NCBI GenBank assembly: GCA_964567475.1
Contig: CAZMMV010000030.1
Span: forward strand, 1 to 17,101
Direction of reading: 5' to 3'
DNA from: CAZMMV01 sp964567475
Lineage (GTDB): Bacteria; Bacillota; Clostridia; Tissierellales; Tissierellaceae
Length of the DNA stretch: 17,101 nucleotides
The position numbers and the translations under genes are program-made. Shown one piece after another: positions 6,780-13,741 of this stretch (its first letter is position 1; every line of letters begins with the position of its first letter). Below the pieces are notes generated by a model. That model saw nothing but the letters and a program-made list of their open reading frames with translations, made no database searches and was not told the origin of the DNA.

Positions 6780-7034
6780 ATGAATTGGTAAAGTAAGTTA
6801 TAAAGAGTATTACAGAGAAGATTCCATAGCTGAGAGGATTCTATATTATTTGTAACTGAAGTGCACCAAGGAGTTTATAGTCGAAAAATAGTAGACTTAT
6901 AGGGAAAGTTCACCTTATAGAACTAGGGTATAGATGTACCTGAAATGAGCTAGGATATTATCCTAAGCAGAGTGGAACCGCGAACTTAACCTTTTGCCTC
7001 TGTATATTTATTTATACATGGGTAAGAGGTTTTT
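6780..7034 (+). ncRNA. T-box leader, cysteine-specific, controlling cysK-cysE
   Basis: This is a riboswitch that senses uncharged tRNA. The T-box sequence AGAGTGGAACCGCG is at 6969-6982. The specifier loop has AGTA (6792-6795) on its 5' side and GAAGTGCA on its 3' side, closed by TTGG/CCAA; the codon TGC (6862-6864) is followed by A as usual, so it reads tRNA-Cys. Stem III is TAGGAT/ATCCTA (6951-6965). The antiterminator is complete: helix A1 CAGAG/CTCTG (6968-6972 with 6998-7002), the bulge TGGAACC (6973-6979), and helix A2 GCGAA/TTTGC (6980-6984 with 6993-6997). The mutually exclusive terminator uses 6988-6999. When cysteine is scarce, uncharged tRNA-Cys should allow read-through into cysK. 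Positions of the distal stem I and stem II are not resolved by eye. Confidence 0.93.
6988..7034 (+). terminator. Regulated terminator of the T-box leader
   Basis: The 5' arm 6988-6999 pairs with 7020-7031, including a few G-U pairs, and an inner TGTAT/ATACA extension follows beyond a mismatch. T residues follow at 7030-7034. Its 5' arm contains the 3' strands of the antiterminator (6993-7002), so the two structures exclude each other. Confidence 0.85.
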
Positions 7035-7065
7035 AATGTTTTATAGAAAATGAGGAGGGAATAAA

Positions 7066-7983
7066 ATGATAATAAATAATATTTCTGAAACAATAGGTAA
7101 TACACCTATAGTAAGATTAAATAATATAAAAGAAGATGGGATAGGAGAAATTTTGAGTAAAATAGAGTTTTTTAATCCATCAGGAAGTATAAAAGATAGA
7201 GCTGCACTTTACATGATAGAAGATGGTAAGAAAAGTGGTCTATTAAAGGATGGCGGTACAATAATAGAACCTACAAGTGGGAATACAGGAATAGGATTGG
7301 CTATGATAGGAAGTGCCAAGGGATATAGAGTTATTTTAGTTATGCCAGATACTATGAGTATAGAGAGAAGAAAACTAATAAAGGCATATGGTGCTGAAAT
7401 AATATTAACAGATGGGAAAAAAGGTATGTCTGGGTCAGTAGAACTTGCAAAAAAATTATCTGATGAAAAGGGATATTTTATGCCAAATCAATTTTCCAAT
7501 GAGAGTAATGCAAGGGCACACTATGAAACCACAGCAGAGGAAATATTAAAGGATACGGCTGGAAACTTAGATGCATTTATAGCAGGAGTGGGGACTGGTG
7601 GAACTATATCTGGAATTGGCAAAAGACTTAAAGAATATAACAAAGATATATTGATAGTTGCAGTAGAACCAAGTAAGTCTCAAGTTTTAGCTGGAAAAAA
7701 ATCTGCTTCTCATAATATTCAAGGAATTGGAGCGAATTTTGTACCAGATATATTTGATAGAAATGTAATAGATGAAATAGTTAACATTGAAGATGAAGAA
7801 GCTTTTAAATATTCTAGATTATTAGGAAGAAGAGAAGGTATATTAGTGGGAATATCAGCAGGGGCAAATTTAGCAGCTGCAGTGAAAATTTCAAGAAGGT
7901 TAGGAAAATCTAGTAGAGTCCTTACTATACTCCCTGATACAGGAGAAAGATATTTGTCTACAGATTTATTTAATGGGGAGTGA
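7066..7983 (+). CDS. cysK: Cysteine synthase (O-acetylserine sulfhydrylase)
   Basis: A 305-residue cytosolic PLP enzyme that makes cysteine from O-acetylserine and sulfide. It has the PLP lysine K43 in NPSGSIKDR, the substrate and cofactor loop EPTSGNTGIGLA (68-79, with N73), QFSN (142-145), the phosphate-binding GVGTGGT (174-180), the IQGIGANFVP segment, and the C-terminal PDTGERYLST. Length is normal for CysK. TGAGGAGGGA gives a strong ribosome site before the ATG. The cysteine T-box upstream and cysE 5 nt downstream fix the pathway role. A cystathionine-beta-synthase-like activity (CysK2/MccA type) is less likely, given the direct pairing with cysE. Confidence 0.95.
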   Translation: MIINNISETIGNTPIVRLNNIKEDGIGEILSKIEFFNPSGSIKDRAALYMIEDGKKSGLLKDGGTIIEPTSGNTGIGLAMIGSAKGYRVILVMPDTMSIERRKLIKAYGAEIILTDGKKGMSGSVELAKKLSDEKGYFMPNQFSNESNARAHYETTAEEILKDTAGNLDAFIAGVGTGGTISGIGKRLKEYNKDILIVAVEPSKSQVLAGKKSASHNIQGIGANFVPDIFDRNVIDEIVNIEDEEAFKYSRLLGRREGILVGISAGANLAAAVKISRRLGKSSRVLTILPDTGERYLSTDLFNGE

Positions 7984-7988
7984 TGTAG

Positions 7989-8507
7989 ATGATAAAATTT
8001 TTAAAGGAGCAGGGAGAGAATGTTTTAAGAAGGGATCCTGCTGCTAAGAGTATGTTTGAAGCAATAGTTTCATCTCCTAGTATAAAGGCTATATGGTATC
8101 ATAAAGTAGCAAATAAATTATATAAAAGAAATCACAATATTTTTTCAAGGATTATTTCTCAAAGAGCGAGGAGAATTACAGGGATAGAAATACATCCAGG
8201 TGCAAAAATTGGAGAAAATTTATTTATAGATCACGGAATGGGAGTAGTTATTGGTGAAACAGCAGAGGTAGGAAATAATGTATTGATGTATCATGGAGTA
8301 ACTCTAGGTGGTACAGGAAAAGGCAAAAATATAAAAAGACATCCTACAGTAGAAGATGATGTAGTAATAGGATCAGGCGCAAAAATATTAGGACCTATTA
8401 CTATTGGCAAGGGTGCTAAGATTGGCGCCAATGCAGTAGTTTTAAAAGATGTACCTCCATATTCTACAGCTGTAGGAATACCTGCTAAAATAATAAATAA
8501 ATCATAA
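7989..8507 (+). CDS. cysE: Serine O-acetyltransferase
   Basis: A 172-residue acetyl-CoA-dependent enzyme that makes O-acetylserine for CysK. It has a short helical N-terminus (about 1-64) followed by left-handed beta-helix hexapeptide repeats (65-165): IHPGAKIG, FIDHGMGVVIGETAEVG and MYHGVTLGGTGKGKNIKRHPTVEDDVVIGSGAKILG. The catalytic pair is D81-H82, and H102 and H118 line the acceptor region. It is shorter than the roughly 215-270 residue enzymes of Bacillus and E. coli, mainly at the N-terminus, a form common in clostridia. The start ATG is 5 nt after the cysK stop, with GGGGAG inside the cysK end. Expression should follow the T-box. Confidence 0.94.
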   Translation: MIKFLKEQGENVLRRDPAAKSMFEAIVSSPSIKAIWYHKVANKLYKRNHNIFSRIISQRARRITGIEIHPGAKIGENLFIDHGMGVVIGETAEVGNNVLMYHGVTLGGTGKGKNIKRHPTVEDDVVIGSGAKILGPITIGKGAKIGANAVVLKDVPPYSTAVGIPAKIINKS

Positions 8508-8511
8508 TAGT

Positions 8512-8570
8512 TTGTAGCTCTTTCAAATAAATAGTATAATGAATATTAAAGTATATTCATTATACTATTT
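8512..8570 (+). promoter_or_regulatory. Promoter with overlapping 18-bp palindrome upstream of degV
   Basis: TTGTAG (8512-8517) and TATAAT (8535-8540) are 17 bp apart. An inverted repeat (8529-8546 with 8553-8570, arm AAATAGTATAATGAATAT) covers the -10 and the expected start. No T-run follows the right arm, so it does not look like a plain terminator of cysE. It could be an operator or a 5' hairpin in the mRNA. Confidence 0.5.
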
Positions 8571-8593
8571 AAAATTATTGGGGGAAATTTAAA

Positions 8594-9445
8594 ATGGAGA
8601 AAGTAATATTAAGTATTGATAGTACATGTGATTTAAATGAATATATATTAAAAACTTATGGAATTCAAGATTATCCTTATACTATAATACTAGATAATAA
8701 ATCCTATAAAGATAATGTAGATATTACACCATCTGATATTTATAAAACATATATAGAAAAAAAGATACTGCCTAAGACAGCGGCTATAAATGTTGAAGAG
8801 TATTATAATCATTTTAAACCTTGGGTAGATAAAGGATATGAGATAATACATATTAATTTAGGAAGTGTGTTAACAAGTAGTCATAATAACTGTATTTTAG
8901 CCGCAGAAAAATTAAAAGGCGTTTATCCAATAGATTCACAAAATCTATCTACTGGTTCTGGGATTTTAGCTATGAAAGCAGTAGATATGATAGAAAAAGG
9001 TTTAAGTGCAGTGGAGATTGTTAATAAATTAAAAACTCATAGAAAAAATATACATATGAGTTTTATTCTTGATACTTTAGATTATTTGTATGCTGGAGGG
9101 AGATGTTCCAAGGTTTCATCTTTAGGAGCAAACTTTTTAAAGATAAAGCCTGTTATTAATGTTGATAATATTTCTGGAAAAATGAGTTTGGGAAAGAAGT
9201 ATAGAGGTAGCTTTACAAAGGTTATTGAAAAATATATAGGTGATAAATTATCTAGTTGTGATAATATTAGTGATAAGCATATATTTATTGTTCATTCAGG
9301 TATAGATAATGAGTTTATAGAATTTGCTAAAGAGATAGTATTAAAATATATGGATTTTAAAGAGATTTATATAACAAATGCCAGTTGTACTATATCTTCT
9401 CATTGCGGACCTAATACTTTAGGTATAGCATTTGAGACAAAGTAA
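8594..9445 (+). CDS. DegV family protein (fatty-acid-binding, FakB-like)
   Basis: A 283-residue cytosolic protein of the DegV fold, the family of FakB proteins that bind a fatty acid and present it to the kinase FakA. The N-terminal domain starts VILSIDSTCDL (family D-S-T/S-x-D motif). T62 (PKTAAIN), the TSS at 94-96, R170 (YAGGRCSK) and H270 (SHCGPNTLGI) fall at places where family members bind the lipid head group. No FakA-type kinase gene lies in the window. GGGGGAAA precedes the ATG. A promoter with a large palindrome lies upstream, and trpS follows after 36 nt without a terminator, so the two may be cotranscribed. The ligand is not deducible. Confidence 0.88.
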   Translation: MEKVILSIDSTCDLNEYILKTYGIQDYPYTIILDNKSYKDNVDITPSDIYKTYIEKKILPKTAAINVEEYYNHFKPWVDKGYEIIHINLGSVLTSSHNNCILAAEKLKGVYPIDSQNLSTGSGILAMKAVDMIEKGLSAVEIVNKLKTHRKNIHMSFILDTLDYLYAGGRCSKVSSLGANFLKIKPVINVDNISGKMSLGKKYRGSFTKVIEKYIGDKLSSCDNISDKHIFIVHSGIDNEFIEFAKEIVLKYMDFKEIYITNASCTISSHCGPNTLGIAFETK

Positions 9446-9481
9446 AGATTAATTTTTATATTATTTAGAGGAGGATTTATT

Positions 9482-10474
9482 ATGGAAAAGAAAGTAGTAT
9501 TTAGTGGAGTTCAGCCATCTGGAGCTTTAACTATCGGAAATTATATAGGTGCTATAAAGAATTGGGTAGAGTTACAGGATGAATATGATTGTTACTATTG
9601 TATAGTAGATTTACACGCAATAACTGTTCCTCAAGAGCCTAAGAATCTTAGGAAAAATACATTAGATGTATTGGCCTTGTACTTAGCTTGTGGAATGGAT
9701 CCAGAAAAAAGCACATTGTTTATTCAATCGCATGTATCAGCTCATGCTGAATTAACTTGGGTATTAAATAGTATTTCATATATGGGACAACTAAATAGAA
9801 TGACTCAATACAAAGAAAAATCTAAAAAATCAGAAGAAAATTTAAATGCAGCTCTTTTCACTTATCCAGTTTTAATGGCTGCAGATATACTTTTATATCA
9901 AGCGGATTTAGTACCAGTAGGACAAGATCAAAAGCAACATTTAGAATTGGCTAGAGATTTAGCAGAGAGGTATAACAATAAATATAGTCCAACATTCAAA
10001 GTTCCAGAACCTTTAATAAAAAAGGAAGGTGCTAGAATAATGAGCCTTCAAAATCCAGATGTTAAAATGTCTAAATCAGATATTGATGAAAATGGATATA
10101 TTTTGATATTAGATGATGAAGATGCCATAAGGAGAAAAATAAAAAGAGCAGTAACGGATTCTTTAGGAAAGGTATCTTATAATGATGAGCAAAAAGGACT
10201 TAAAAACCTTCTTAATATATATAGTGTTTTTTCTCAGGAAAAAATAGAAGACATAGTTAAAAAGTATGAAGGGGAAGGATATGGTAAGTTTAAAGCTGAT
10301 TTGGCAGAAGTAGTAGTAGAAGGATTAAAGCCAGTAAGAGAAAAGTATAAAGAAATAAGAAGTAATAAGGATTATCTAGAAAAGGTTTATAAAGAAGGGG
10401 CAGAAAAAGCAGAATATGCATCAATGAAAACCCTTAGAAAAGTTTATAAAAAAACAGGATTTATTCCTAGATAA
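9482..10474 (+). CDS. trpS: Tryptophanyl-tRNA synthetase
   Basis: A 330-residue class I aminoacyl-tRNA synthetase that charges tRNA-Trp. SGVQPSGALTIGNYIGA (8-24) holds the HIGH-type motif in its usual TrpRS form TIGN. MAADILLY (132-139), VPVGQDQKQH (144-153) and KMSKS (195-199) complete the active site. Length is normal for the bacterial type I enzyme. AGAGGAGG lies upstream of the ATG. Many clostridial trpS genes carry a T-box; none is seen here, as only 36 nt separate it from degV. Confidence 0.97.
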   Translation: MEKKVVFSGVQPSGALTIGNYIGAIKNWVELQDEYDCYYCIVDLHAITVPQEPKNLRKNTLDVLALYLACGMDPEKSTLFIQSHVSAHAELTWVLNSISYMGQLNRMTQYKEKSKKSEENLNAALFTYPVLMAADILLYQADLVPVGQDQKQHLELARDLAERYNNKYSPTFKVPEPLIKKEGARIMSLQNPDVKMSKSDIDENGYILILDDEDAIRRKIKRAVTDSLGKVSYNDEQKGLKNLLNIYSVFSQEKIEDIVKKYEGEGYGKFKADLAEVVVEGLKPVREKYKEIRSNKDYLEKVYKEGAEKAEYASMKTLRKVYKKTGFIPR

Positions 10475-10484
10475 TTAAGAATAG

Positions 10485-10534
10485 TTGTCATCCAAGGTCT
10501 TGATATAAGTTTATACCTGGGATGACAATTTTTT
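10485..10534 (+). terminator. Terminator of trpS, overlapping the 3' end of mnmH
   Basis: TTGTCATCC (10485-10493) pairs with GGATGACAA (10520-10528). After one mismatch AGGT/ACCT extends the stem, and TTTTTT follows (10529-10534). The right side of the hairpin contains the last codons and stop (10513-10511) of the opposing mnmH gene. Confidence 0.88.
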
Positions 10535-11551
10535 ATTGGCCCAATCTACTATATTTTCAGCTGTAGCAAGATGATCACTATTATGAAAGCTTTCTATAAT
10601 ATTTCTAGTATTATTTTTATATAGAGGGTCATAATAAATCAACATTAATTCTTTTATTACTTGTTTATAGTTTTTTTCTTTTATTAAATTAATATAAAAA
10701 TCAATTTTATCATTACCTAGATATTTTCTTAAATAATACAAAGAATCTATTAATTCTTCATCAGTTCCATCTAAGTAATCTTTTGAAATTGTTTCTATTC
10801 TATATTCCAGATCAGCTTCTATGTTTATGTGTATACCTTCTTTCATTTTATTGAAGATATATTCAGGAATTACATCTCTTCCGATTCTTCTACTTTCACC
10901 TTCTATAAATACTAGATTTCCTTTTCTTTCTTTTAAAACCTTGTATATAATTGATTCAAACATTTTTTGAGTTGTTTGTTCACCAAGTCCTACACTTCCA
11001 AGTGTAGAACCTCTATGATTAGCTGCACCTTCGAGATCTAGAACATTCATACCTAGTTTTCTAAGAGATTTTAAAATTTCAGTTTTACCTGTTCCTGTAT
11101 TCCCATAAAGAACTACAAATTTTACATCTTCAGCGATAGTAGGTAAATTTTCATTTATATGTTTTCTATATCCTTTATAACCGTCATTAAGTTTAATGGC
11201 ATTTATACCAATGGAGTTTAAAAGGGACACTATGGAAGTACTTCTATAGCCACCTCTAGCACAGAAAAATATTAAATTTTTATATTTTTTATCTAATTCG
11301 GATATCTCTTTATACATCATAGGTAATTTTTTGGATACAAATTCAATACCTAATCTTTTAGCCTTTTCACTACTTTCTTTTTTATAAGCAGTGCCTATTA
11401 TTTCTCTTTCTTTATTGTTAAAAATAGGTATGTTAATAGCGGGGATAATAGTCTCAGAATCGTATTCTCCAGGGCTTCTAACATCTATTAAAATAGATTC
11501 TTTTTCAAGAAAATGATTTTCTAATTCACTATAGTTTACAATTTTAAACAT
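10511..11551 (-). CDS. mnmH: tRNA 2-selenouridine synthase (MnmH/SelU)
   Basis: A 346-residue enzyme that replaces sulfur by selenium in 2-thiouridine at the wobble position of certain tRNAs, using selenophosphate; the E. coli enzyme passes through a geranylated intermediate. The N-terminal rhodanese domain (about 1-130) has DVRSPGEYDSETIIPAINIP (23-42) and the catalytic C97 in FFCARGGYRS. A P-loop domain follows, with YGNTGTGKT (149-157) and the conserved LEGAANHRGSTLG (173-185). FIEGESRRIG (215-224) follows. Length is close to that of the E. coli protein. The minus-strand ATG is preceded by GAAGGT. It stands alone; no selD, selA or selB is in the window. The stop lies in the trpS terminator. 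Confidence 0.95.
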   Translation of the reverse strand: MFKIVNYSELENHFLEKESILIDVRSPGEYDSETIIPAINIPIFNNKEREIIGTAYKKESSEKAKRLGIEFVSKKLPMMYKEISELDKKYKNLIFFCARGGYRSTSIVSLLNSIGINAIKLNDGYKGYRKHINENLPTIAEDVKFVVLYGNTGTGKTEILKSLRKLGMNVLDLEGAANHRGSTLGSVGLGEQTTQKMFESIIYKVLKERKGNLVFIEGESRRIGRDVIPEYIFNKMKEGIHINIEADLEYRIETISKDYLDGTDEELIDSLYYLRKYLGNDKIDFYINLIKEKNYKQVIKELMLIYYDPLYKNNTRNIIESFHNSDHLATAENIVDWANKKLSSQV

Positions 11552-11594
11552 TTTATTACCTTCTTTTATTATATTAGTTTACATACAATAATAC

Positions 11595-11603
11595 ATTATA
11601 CCA
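11595..11603 (-). promoter_or_regulatory. Promoter -10 of mnmH
   Basis: On the minus strand TGG-TATAAT (plus 11603-11595) is an extended -10 about 45 nt before the mnmH start. No convincing -35 is seen, which is acceptable for an extended -10. Confidence 0.5.
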
Positions 11604-11653
11604 TAATATCTTTTTAAATTCTAATAAGTAAAGATTGTAATAGATAACTAATA

Positions 11654-11682
11654 TTGGTGTTTTTCTTATATTGTAGTAGAAT
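11654..11682 (+). promoter_or_regulatory. Candidate promoter of uvsE
   Basis: TTGGTG (11654-11659) and TAGAAT (11677-11682) are spaced by 17 bp. A TATAAG at 11688-11693 is an alternative -10 without a well-placed -35. The rest of the 11552-11752 gap is plain AT-rich sequence. Confidence 0.4.
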
Positions 11683-11752
11683 TAGGGTATAAGATAAATT
11701 GAATTAAATTATATATATAAAACAATAAACTAAAGATTAGAAAGGAAAAAAT

Positions 11753-13006
11753 ATGAGAATAGGATATGCATGTTTAACGGAAGGTGTTTTAGAAACAAAT
11801 TTTAAAACTTGTACATTGAAAAATGCAAATAGAGAAAACTTACTTAAAATCATAGAACACAATCTTTATTCTTTAAATAACATAATTGATTATAATATTG
11901 AAAATAATATTAAGGTTTTTAGAATTAGTTCAGATATCATACCATTTGCTTCTAGTCCTATAAATAAAATTTCTTGGTGGGATTTGTTTTCATCGGAATT
12001 AGAGTCAATAGGAGATAAAATAAGGGTCAGTGGGATGAGGGTATCTATGCATCCAGGTCAATATACTGTATTGAATTCTTTAAAAAAGGATGTAGTAGAA
12101 AGAGCAGCTGAAGATCTTATTTATCATAATAGGTTTTTAGATAGTCTTAAAGTAGACAGTAAAAATAAAATAATACTACATATAGGTGGAGTTTATGGAG
12201 ATAAAGAAAATTCTATAAAAAGATTTCATGAGAACTATAAAGCTTTAGATAGAAAAATTAAGGAAAGATTAGTCATTGAAAATGATGATAAATCTTATAC
12301 CATAGATGAAGTACTTAGTATTGGGAAAAGCTTAGAAATTCCAGTAGTATATGACAATCTCCACAATCAAATCTTGCCTTTTGATGATTTTAAAGATGAT
12401 AATTATTGGATAGATAAATGTAAAAAAACATGGAAGAAAGAAGATGGAGTCCAGAAAATACATTATTCTCAACAAAATCCTAATAAAAGGAGTGGAAGTC
12501 ATTCAAGCACCATAGATTTACAGAAGTTTATAGAATTTAGTTGGCAAATAGATAAAGATATAGATATAATGTTAGAAGTTAAAGATAAAAACCTTTCTGC
12601 TATAAAAGTTAATAATTATTTAATTGAAAATAAGAAAATAAAGATACTAGAAGCAGAATGGAGTAAATATAAATATAACATATTAGAACATTCACCTAGT
12701 AACTACAATAAGATACGTAAACTACTAAAAGATAAAAGTTCTTATCCAATAGTAGAATTTTATAAACTAATAGATCAGGCTTTAGGGGTAAAAGCAACAG
12801 TTGGTAATTCTATTAATTCAGCACAACATATTTGGGGGTATTTCAAATCACTTGCTACAGAAGCTGAAGAAGATAAATTTACAAGATATTTGAAAAATTA
12901 TAACAAAGGAAGTATTACTATTAACCCAATAAAAAGATTTTTATTTCAATTGGCAATTAAGTATGATGAAAGATATTTATTAAATTCATATTACTTTCAT
13001 TTTTAA
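11753..13006 (+). CDS. uvsE: UV-damage endonuclease UvsE fused to a C-terminal DUF1722 domain
   Basis: A 417-residue protein. Residues 1 to about 302 form the UvdE/UvsE TIM-barrel endonuclease, which nicks DNA 5' of UV photoproducts and some other lesions. Metal-site residues visible are H100 (SMHPGQYTVL), H143 (ILHIGG), E176 (VIENDDKSYT), D201 and H204 (YDNLHN), K235 and H237 (QKIHYS), H250, and E275 (MLEVKDK). At the position that is histidine in the Bacillus protein (ATHP) it has serine (S68 in ASSP). Residues about 304-417 are extra compared with the roughly 320-residue Bacillus enzyme. They resemble DUF1722 (YbgA-like): KYNILEHSPSNYNKIRKLL, INSAQHIWGYF, YNKGSITINPIKRFL and YLLNSYYF. The gene stands alone with AAAGGAA before the ATG. 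Endonuclease assignment is firm; the role of the tail is unknown. Confidence 0.92.
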   Translation: MRIGYACLTEGVLETNFKTCTLKNANRENLLKIIEHNLYSLNNIIDYNIENNIKVFRISSDIIPFASSPINKISWWDLFSSELESIGDKIRVSGMRVSMHPGQYTVLNSLKKDVVERAAEDLIYHNRFLDSLKVDSKNKIILHIGGVYGDKENSIKRFHENYKALDRKIKERLVIENDDKSYTIDEVLSIGKSLEIPVVYDNLHNQILPFDDFKDDNYWIDKCKKTWKKEDGVQKIHYSQQNPNKRSGSHSSTIDLQKFIEFSWQIDKDIDIMLEVKDKNLSAIKVNNYLIENKKIKILEAEWSKYKYNILEHSPSNYNKIRKLLKDKSSYPIVEFYKLIDQALGVKATVGNSINSAQHIWGYFKSLATEAEEDKFTRYLKNYNKGSITINPIKRFLFQLAIKYDERYLLNSYYFHF

Positions 13007-13018
13007 ATAAAATAATAG

Positions 13019-13027
13019 TGGTATAAT
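13019..13027 (+). promoter_or_regulatory. Extended -10 promoter of the universal stress protein gene
   Basis: TGG-TATAAT (13019-13027) forms an extended -10 only 12 nt after the uvsE stop, with no good -35. No terminator separates uvsE from this gene. Confidence 0.5.
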
Positions 13028-13100
13028 ATGTATTATAAGGGTATAAGAATAGTAAGTTATATAGTATTAGAATCATATTCAAGCAAATGGAGGGAGATAA

Positions 13101-13526
13101 ATGAAAAAGATATTAGTAGCTACAGATGGTTCAGAAACTTCGAATAAGGCATTAATAGAAGCCAGAAAGATTGGGGAACTTAGGGAATCTAAAATTACTA
13201 TAATAAATATAGTAAATGATGTAGTAATCCATCCATATCTTGTAACACAGGATTATAGCATAAAAACAAATGAAGGATTAGTAAGTTTGAGTAAAGAATT
13301 ATTAAATGAAGCTCTTAAATTATTTGAAGGCTTTTCAGGGGAAGTAGAGGTTAAACAAAGAATTGGAAGTGCTGGTAGGGAGATTATTGAAGAAGCCAAT
13401 GAGGGAGGATATGATTTACTTGTGATGGGTAATAGGGGATTAGGTGCTATTTCAAGAGCTATGTTGGGAAGTGTTTCTAACAAGGTTTTAAATCATGTTA
13501 AGACAGATGTTTTAATTGTCAAATAA
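13101..13526 (+). CDS. Universal stress protein, ATP-binding UspA type
   Basis: A 141-residue single-domain Usp protein, cytosolic and probably dimeric. It opens with the strand KKILVATDGSETSNKAL, in which D9 contacts nucleotide. It carries the ATP-binding pattern G-2x-G-9x-G-S at G110, G113, G123 and S124 (VMGNRGLGAISRAMLGS), so it should bind ATP, unlike UspA of E. coli. The family is linked to stress and starvation survival; no specific partner is implied. ATGGAGGGAG gives a strong ribosome site. The gene has its own promoter and a long hairpin behind it. Confidence 0.93.
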   Translation: MKKILVATDGSETSNKALIEARKIGELRESKITIINIVNDVVIHPYLVTQDYSIKTNEGLVSLSKELLNEALKLFEGFSGEVEVKQRIGSAGREIIEEANEGGYDLLVMGNRGLGAISRAMLGSVSNKVLNHVKTDVLIVK

Positions 13527-13537
13527 AGTTAATATAT

Positions 13538-13596
13538 AAAACATAAATATATAAGGAGTATATACTCCTTATATATTTATGTTTTAAGTTTTGTAT
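13538..13596 (+). terminator. Long perfect palindrome and probable terminator after the universal stress protein gene
   Basis: A 24-bp perfect palindrome without spacer (13538-13561 with 13562-13585) begins AAAACATAAATATATAAGG and continues into T-rich sequence (TTTTAAGTTTTGTATTTTT). In RNA it would form a hairpin of about 22 bp with a 4-nt loop. The rest of 13597-13642 is AT-rich with nothing recognised. Confidence 0.7.
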
Positions 13597-13642
13597 TTTT
13601 AAATAAAAGAAAATATTAGAAGTTTATTTTTTATAAATTAAC

Positions 13643-13671
13643 ATGACAATCACACAATTTTATTGTATAGT
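13643..13671 (+). promoter_or_regulatory. Promoter of the prsA-like gene
   Basis: ATGACA (13643-13648) and TATAGT (13666-13671) with 17-bp spacing each match consensus at five of six bases. It gives a leader of about 60 nt before AGGAGG (13726-13731). Confidence 0.65.
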
Positions 13672-13741
13672 AAATTAATATAGAAGCTTTCAATAGATTT
13701 GTTGGTTTCTTTAGAAATAAAAATTAGGAGGATTTAAAAAC

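Noticed and set aside
9446..9481. Possible T-box or leader in front of trpS
   Set aside because: Only 36 nt separate degV and trpS and no T-box sequence is present.
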